This document shows positions 59,504-64,000 of a DNA stretch of 64,000 nt, in pieces. This DNA comes from Theocolax elegans (Eukaryota > Arthropoda > Insecta > Hymenoptera > Cerocephalidae), in contig CM047428.1 of the NCBI GenBank assembly GCA_026168455.1, positions 20,736,759-20,800,758 of the forward strand, read 5' to 3'. The notes beneath the pieces are model-generated. The model was not told the DNA's origin. It saw only the letters and a list, made by a program, of their open reading frames with translations, and did not search any database. Numbering within the stretch: the stretch's first letter is position 1; each line of letters starts with the position of its first letter. Made by a program: the position numbers and the translations under genes.

Positions 59504-59864
59504 TTAACCGTTTTTTTCATTTATCAGGAAAAATATCAATGTGAGTAAAAAATGTTTAATAGAAAAAAGTTTTCTTTTATTGTGATGAACATTTCTTACA
59601 TGTAAAATTTCTACGTAAAATCAATATTTATTTAGTTAATATCTAAAAAGATTCTTTTATTGTACATTTTAGGCTTTTTCAACTGTTTTTTATACTTAAC
59701 TTTAAAAATATTCATCCGAGCAAAAAGTGTTGTATACAAAAAAGTTTTATCTTATTAAGATAAACATTTTTTACATTTGATCTTTTACAGTATAATTTAT
59801 ATTTGTCTTTATAAAGTAGAAAAGAACGTTTTTTTTCACTATTTGCCAGTATGTAGTTGTACGT

Positions 59865-61746
59865 AAAGAGTTACAATAAAAAAATTATCACATATTTTAT
59901 ATTTAAACATTTTCTGTATTTATATTTTAGATTATTAATTTTTTTCACATAATGTCGTAGAAAAACGTTTTAGCGCCATTTTAAAAAGTGCTACCGTTCA
60001 AGAGCTATTCTACCAATTTGGTCCAAAATAGGAACATTTACTTCTCTATTTATATAGAAGATATAAAAATTTCAGCCAGATCGGTTCAAAATTGGCTAAG
60101 TTATTCGATTAACTTGACTACATACATACACACATACATAATTTTTCTAAAACGTTTAAAATGACTTATGTTCTGGACGAAAAATGTTTTTATGTATAAA
60201 TAAACAATTATTTATGGTGTTACATTTTTCGCGATGGTGAAAATATAAGGCACTCTCGTGCAACGATCGTGCCTGAAAATAGAGTGAAAAAAATAATACT
60301 CGGTTCTTTCAAGGAAGTAAGAGACAAAATGTATCAACTCGACTTTTCCAAAAAATTATTCATTGTCTGTTCTGATATTTGATAGATTTTTAACCTCTTA
60401 CCGGACGGGTTCAAATCGTATCAGCGCCGTAGTAGGTACAGCCTACCAAAATTTTAGTTTCATAATCATTACATTGACTATCGACGAGTCGTTAGAGAAA
60501 TACCGGACCGATTCTCGTTGAGAAAATGCTTACCCTAACCTCGTGACATTTTATCAAAATATCAAACTTTATTTATAGAATATTGTTGTATTTTATTTAT
60601 TCCAGAACCCCTCGTTTCCAAAAATACGACATGTCAAGCTTTTGGGTCATTTGAACGACGAGTGGGAAGTAAAAAGTAACGCCCAGTTCGCGAGCCTCAT
60701 TGTATACTCAAAAAGGAAGTTTTGAAAAGATTGTTATACCTTTAAACGAAACCTTTTCTCTTTTAATCGCATTCCCGATAAATAAATAATTTCATGCGTG
60801 TAAAATATGTAAATAAATAAATTATAAATCTTATTAGTTTTTATTAGATTGTAATAACAATTTATAATTTAAAAGTATCTACGGTTTTTCCGGATCAAAC
60901 TTAATTTTAGACTAAAGGCACTTTTTAATTTTCAGCCACAATGGTTGCCGGAATTTGCCTACTAAGGAGTTCAAACCAGGGATGAAAAAAATTAGAAATT
61001 TCTATATTAATAATTAATAATTAAATTTTTAATAATTAATTACTGAAAAATTTAGTAAATAATTAACTTCCAATTACTGAAAAAAATAATTAAAAATTAA
61101 TTTTCAATTATTATAAAATTGTGTGTATATAATTTTTTATATAATAAATATGCTTTTTTTAATATCACTAAATGATTTTCTCTATCTCTGTTAAATGTGT
61201 ATGCAAAATGCCGAGATCTCCAAACATAATTATTTTATATAATAAATGTAAATTATTTATTAATGTTTTTTTCAGTAATAAAATTATTCTTTAATTAATT
61301 AACCATTTAATCTTTTCAGTCACAGACGCTCATATATCTTTTTCCTTCTTTTTTTCATATTTATCAGAATTGATGCAGGATTTTGAAAGTTTTAATTTTT
61401 TTTAAACAATTGTCAAAAAACATGTGTTTTTGAGAATTTATACGTTAGCGGTGAAATTTGATGAGTAACATATGCTTTTTATCATTGGAATTTTTTGATT
61501 GATATAAACAAAGAGTATATAGAATCGCCATTAGCCTTGCGGAAAAATACGTCGAAAACCTATATTTACACTTTTGGACCAATTTGTCTTAATTGCGTAA
61601 CTGAAAGGGTTAAATTAATCATTTTCAATCCTATGGTCCAAACTGGAGATCAAGGACGAAACGATTACAATTTTTTTTAAAAGGACCATGCTCTGGGTAA
61701 TTCTATCAACCATAATGGTGTACTGGGGAATGTATTTTCAACAAGA
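59865..61746. other. AT-rich non-coding DNA
   Basis: A less AT-rich part at about 60390-60720 (CTTACCGGACGGGTTC, CGTAGTAGGTACAGCC) has no recognised identity. 61000-61300 is dominated by AATTAATTA words. No gene. Confidence 0.45.
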
Positions 61747-61747
61747 A

Positions 61748-61825
61748 CTTTCTTAACAAAGACATCGTATGACCTCCGTCGCTGATTAGCACCGATTTGG
61801 AAGCATAAAAAGAGCGACGTTAAAA
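61748..61825 (-). repeat. 80-bp dispersed repeat, copy 2
   Basis: Reverse-complement copy of 5721-5800. Here the minus-strand frame reads GANQRRRSYDVFVKK, one conservative change from copy 1. Confidence 0.6.
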
Positions 61826-61849
61826 TAAAAAAAAGTTTGTTGAGTTGTA

Positions 61850-62420
61850 CAAATACATATAAGAAATATAAGTTAAATGCGCCGGGAACGATTAAAAACT
61901 GCTGACGATCTAAGGTCAAAGAACGTTGCCACGCACCTGTTGCAACGCGAGCGCTAGTGTGTAATCCGAGTGCGAGGATCAGCTGTCGTCCCACCGAAAG
62001 CGTGTCAAATGTAGGACATCGAACTTGTATGTAAATAAGGAAGTAAGAATAAGTAGTGTCTCGGATATAGAGAAACAAATAAACCAATATCCACGGAAGT
62101 AGCGATTTTATGACGATCAAGTATGCGAGTAAGTAACAACACGCTTAAGTTACAATGAAGACGCGAGGGATTCGATATCGAGTATCGAATTGCCATACAG
62201 CCTTGAGTCCACAAAACCGCGGTTCAACCTTAGCATATGTATCGACATGGTGAAGAATAAACGAATAGTATGCCCGGAGATCTGCGGAATTTGTATCTAT
62301 TCCAATACCCTGATTACTTCCTAATTACTCGCCGAGTCATACGTATACACGATACTCTCTCGGATACGTGACAGTAGACATAGAGTAAAAGGTCCGTTTT
62401 TTCAGTTAAAAATTAGGGTT
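61850..62420 (-). promoter_or_regulatory. GC-richer stretch, candidate minus-strand 5' exon
   Basis: On the minus strand the sequence around 61930-62030 (ACGCTTTCGGTGGGACGAC, CACTAGCGCTCGCGTTG) ends CAACAG|GTGCGTGG, a plausible splice donor near 61939. About 160 bases further on, the repeat copy offers an acceptor-like CTAATCAG. A 147-codon frame spans the region, but its sequence matches no family I know. Speculative. Confidence 0.2.
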
Positions 62421-64000
62421 TTAATCGCTATTTTACGAGCGTAACTACATTCTATGTAATATACATATAAGACTGTTGGTACGCTGGTAAAATTTGAAAA
62501 TTTTACGTAATCGTGTAATGAAACAATCGCCGAATGATAAATTCATCAGTCTTGAGAATAATTTATAACGCGTGGAATTCAGTTTCTTGTGATAATGTAT
62601 AATATTTAATAATGTTAGTAAGCTTTTCTAGGTTGTTCTTAAAAATTTCATGAATGTTTATAAAATTTTATACTGGGCTTTATTAGATTTTTGTATAAAG
62701 AATTTAATGCTAATAGCAGCTACTATAAATTTATTTAATTTGAAAATTTTCTTTTTTTTTGTTAGAAACAGAACAGCTATTAATAAAAGATTACTATTAA
62801 AAATAATGATTAGAATTCTGAATACTTAATTATTATATTTAACAATTTTTAATATTTATTAGTGTTTATTAGCTTTTTCTAGGGACACACACACGCACAC
62901 ACACTTTTATATATTTATATTATTAATTATTATAATCCAAATTCCACACTTTATAAATTATTTGCTATTTCTATCCGAATGAATTTCCACCTGATAATAA
63001 AGAAAAGCTCGTAAAATTGATTATATCCTTTGAACTCGCATCATCATCATAATCCAGTATACACAAATTTTTATATTTCCATAGCATGTTCTTTTTTCCA
63101 TTTTTCCATTTTTTTTCCTTTTCTACTTGCAAGTATATTTGTCATTTTTAGGAATGAGAGGGATATAAGGATCGTATATAGGGAAATTTTCGTACAAATA
63201 AACGAAATATGTTGCGTACAAAAAAAATAATAATTATTACAATAGAAAATAAGCTGTTTGACAAAGAGAATAAGGATTATTTACATTTACGACTGTCGAG
63301 TCGCGTTTACGTTTCATTAAATAATATATTGTAATATTATTCTAAATTCTTGACGACGAACAGTTGCAGCTCGTATATTTAATTAGCCTTTTGGTCCAGT
63401 AAGAGAGAGAGAAAAAAATAACAGGAAAAAAAATGTCTTATTTATAATACTGATGACACGTTTTTCTTCCGCAAATCAGAGAAATGACTTTTTTTTCTTT
63501 TTACAACATTCGTATATATCCAACTAAAAGGAATGTGGCATTCACGTATTCGTATATACCGCGCGTGTAAAATAATAAAAAAAATTTTGAACAGCCACAC
63601 TGCTCTCGCCACGCATTTTATTTATATATCGATTTATTTTTTTCAATTTAATCGTCGACAAACAAACAGCTGAATTTCGTAATACTTACGTAAAAAAAAG
63701 AGACGTGACATTCAATTTTTTTGTCCCTTTTTTCGTGACAAAAGTTTTCTTCTTCTTTCAATGGACAAATAATAATAAATCAACTTTGTACAACATTTAA
63801 ATATTATAAAGATCATCGTCGTCATCATCATCATCATCATCATTATCATCACATTGTGTTCAAAGTGTATTTGAGAAAGTCGTTTTGTTTACCACTATAA
63901 ATGCAGTAAAAGTCTTTTAATTTTCATTTCATCAGCATGCACATATACCGATCACCTGTCGCTAAATAACACTGACACGCATTACTGTACAAAAAATAAT
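62421..64000. other. AT-rich non-coding DNA to the window end
   Basis: Contains a short CA tract near 62885 and an ATC/TCA microsatellite at 63818-63850. No gene seen. Confidence 0.45.
63818..63850. repeat. CAT trinucleotide microsatellite
   Basis: About ten CAT/CGT-type triplets in tandem near the right edge of the window. Confidence 0.85.

Larger units (their letters stand above)
58487..59863. repeat. three tandem units of about 170 bp, the first split by a TTAA element
   Basis: Units begin at about 58487 (AAAAGTTTTCTTTTGTGATAAAC), 59566 (AAAGTTTTCTTTTATTGTGATG) and 59739 (AAAAAAGTTTTATCTTATT). Each continues with ACATTTCTTAC-, ATATTTATTT- and GTACATTTTA-type words. The first unit is interrupted at its TTAA by 58600-59503. 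Confidence 0.65.

Noticed and set aside
60405..60425. tRNA-like T-loop GGGTTCAAATC
   Set aside because: No cloverleaf arms or matching acceptor stem could be found around it.
61677..62120. 147-codon minus-strand frame
   Set aside because: It spans the 80-bp repeat and a GC-richer patch, with no recognisable domain; likely chance plus repeat sequence.

Overview
The window is a strongly AT-rich stretch of an animal nuclear genome, almost certainly an insect. A hymenopteran (parasitoid-wasp type) is the best guess, from the base composition, the GT-AG introns, the style of the two host genes and the mix of non-LTR elements and short foldback elements. That assignment is inference; nothing here proves the order. 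Most of the DNA is non-coding, and most of the readable structure in it is mobile-element debris.

Only two host protein genes are well supported, both on the + strand. The first (19305-20533) is an intronless thymine/uracil DNA glycosylase of the TDG/MUG family. It has a perfect glycosylase signature, but two +1 frame changes about 22 bases apart lie exactly in the most conserved central motif. The second (coding exons from 47269 to 54083) is a 276-residue 1-acyl-glycerol-3-phosphate acyltransferase (AGPAT), read from five exons with clean splice sites and phases. Its first coding exon begins one base after a splice acceptor, so at least one 5' non-coding exon lies upstream. Candidates end at 24726 and at 44662, and use of the first would give an intron of about 22.5 kb.

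Layout: 1-12 kb is intergenic with several terminal-inverted-repeat (TIR) elements. 12.02-17.58 kb is one non-LTR retrotransposon inserted with a 16-bp target-site duplication; it has ORF1, then ORF2 with apurinic-type endonuclease, reverse transcriptase and a C-terminal zinc knuckle, and about ten frame changes all in the same direction. 18.7-20.5 kb holds the glycosylase. 21.5-24 kb is a cluster of TTAA-flanked elements around a tyrosine-recombinase-like fragment. 24.4-37.5 kb has microsatellites, foldback elements and nested insertions. 37.6-43.1 kb is a tandemly repeated block interrupted by a second, antisense fragment related to the non-LTR element. 43.3-54.1 kb holds the AGPAT gene, with foldback elements in its introns and just upstream, including a near-perfect inverted repeat of about 1 kb. 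54-64 kb is downstream sequence with a TTAA element that carries its own internal tandem array, and an 80-bp block repeated from position 5.7 kb in inverted orientation.

The recurring theme is small non-autonomous elements, several families of which are flanked by TTAA (the target-site signature of the piggyBac superfamily) and several of which are long hairpins. Those inside AGPAT introns would be transcribed as double-stranded RNA if the gene is expressed. I found no CRISPR array, operon, rRNA or convincing tRNA.
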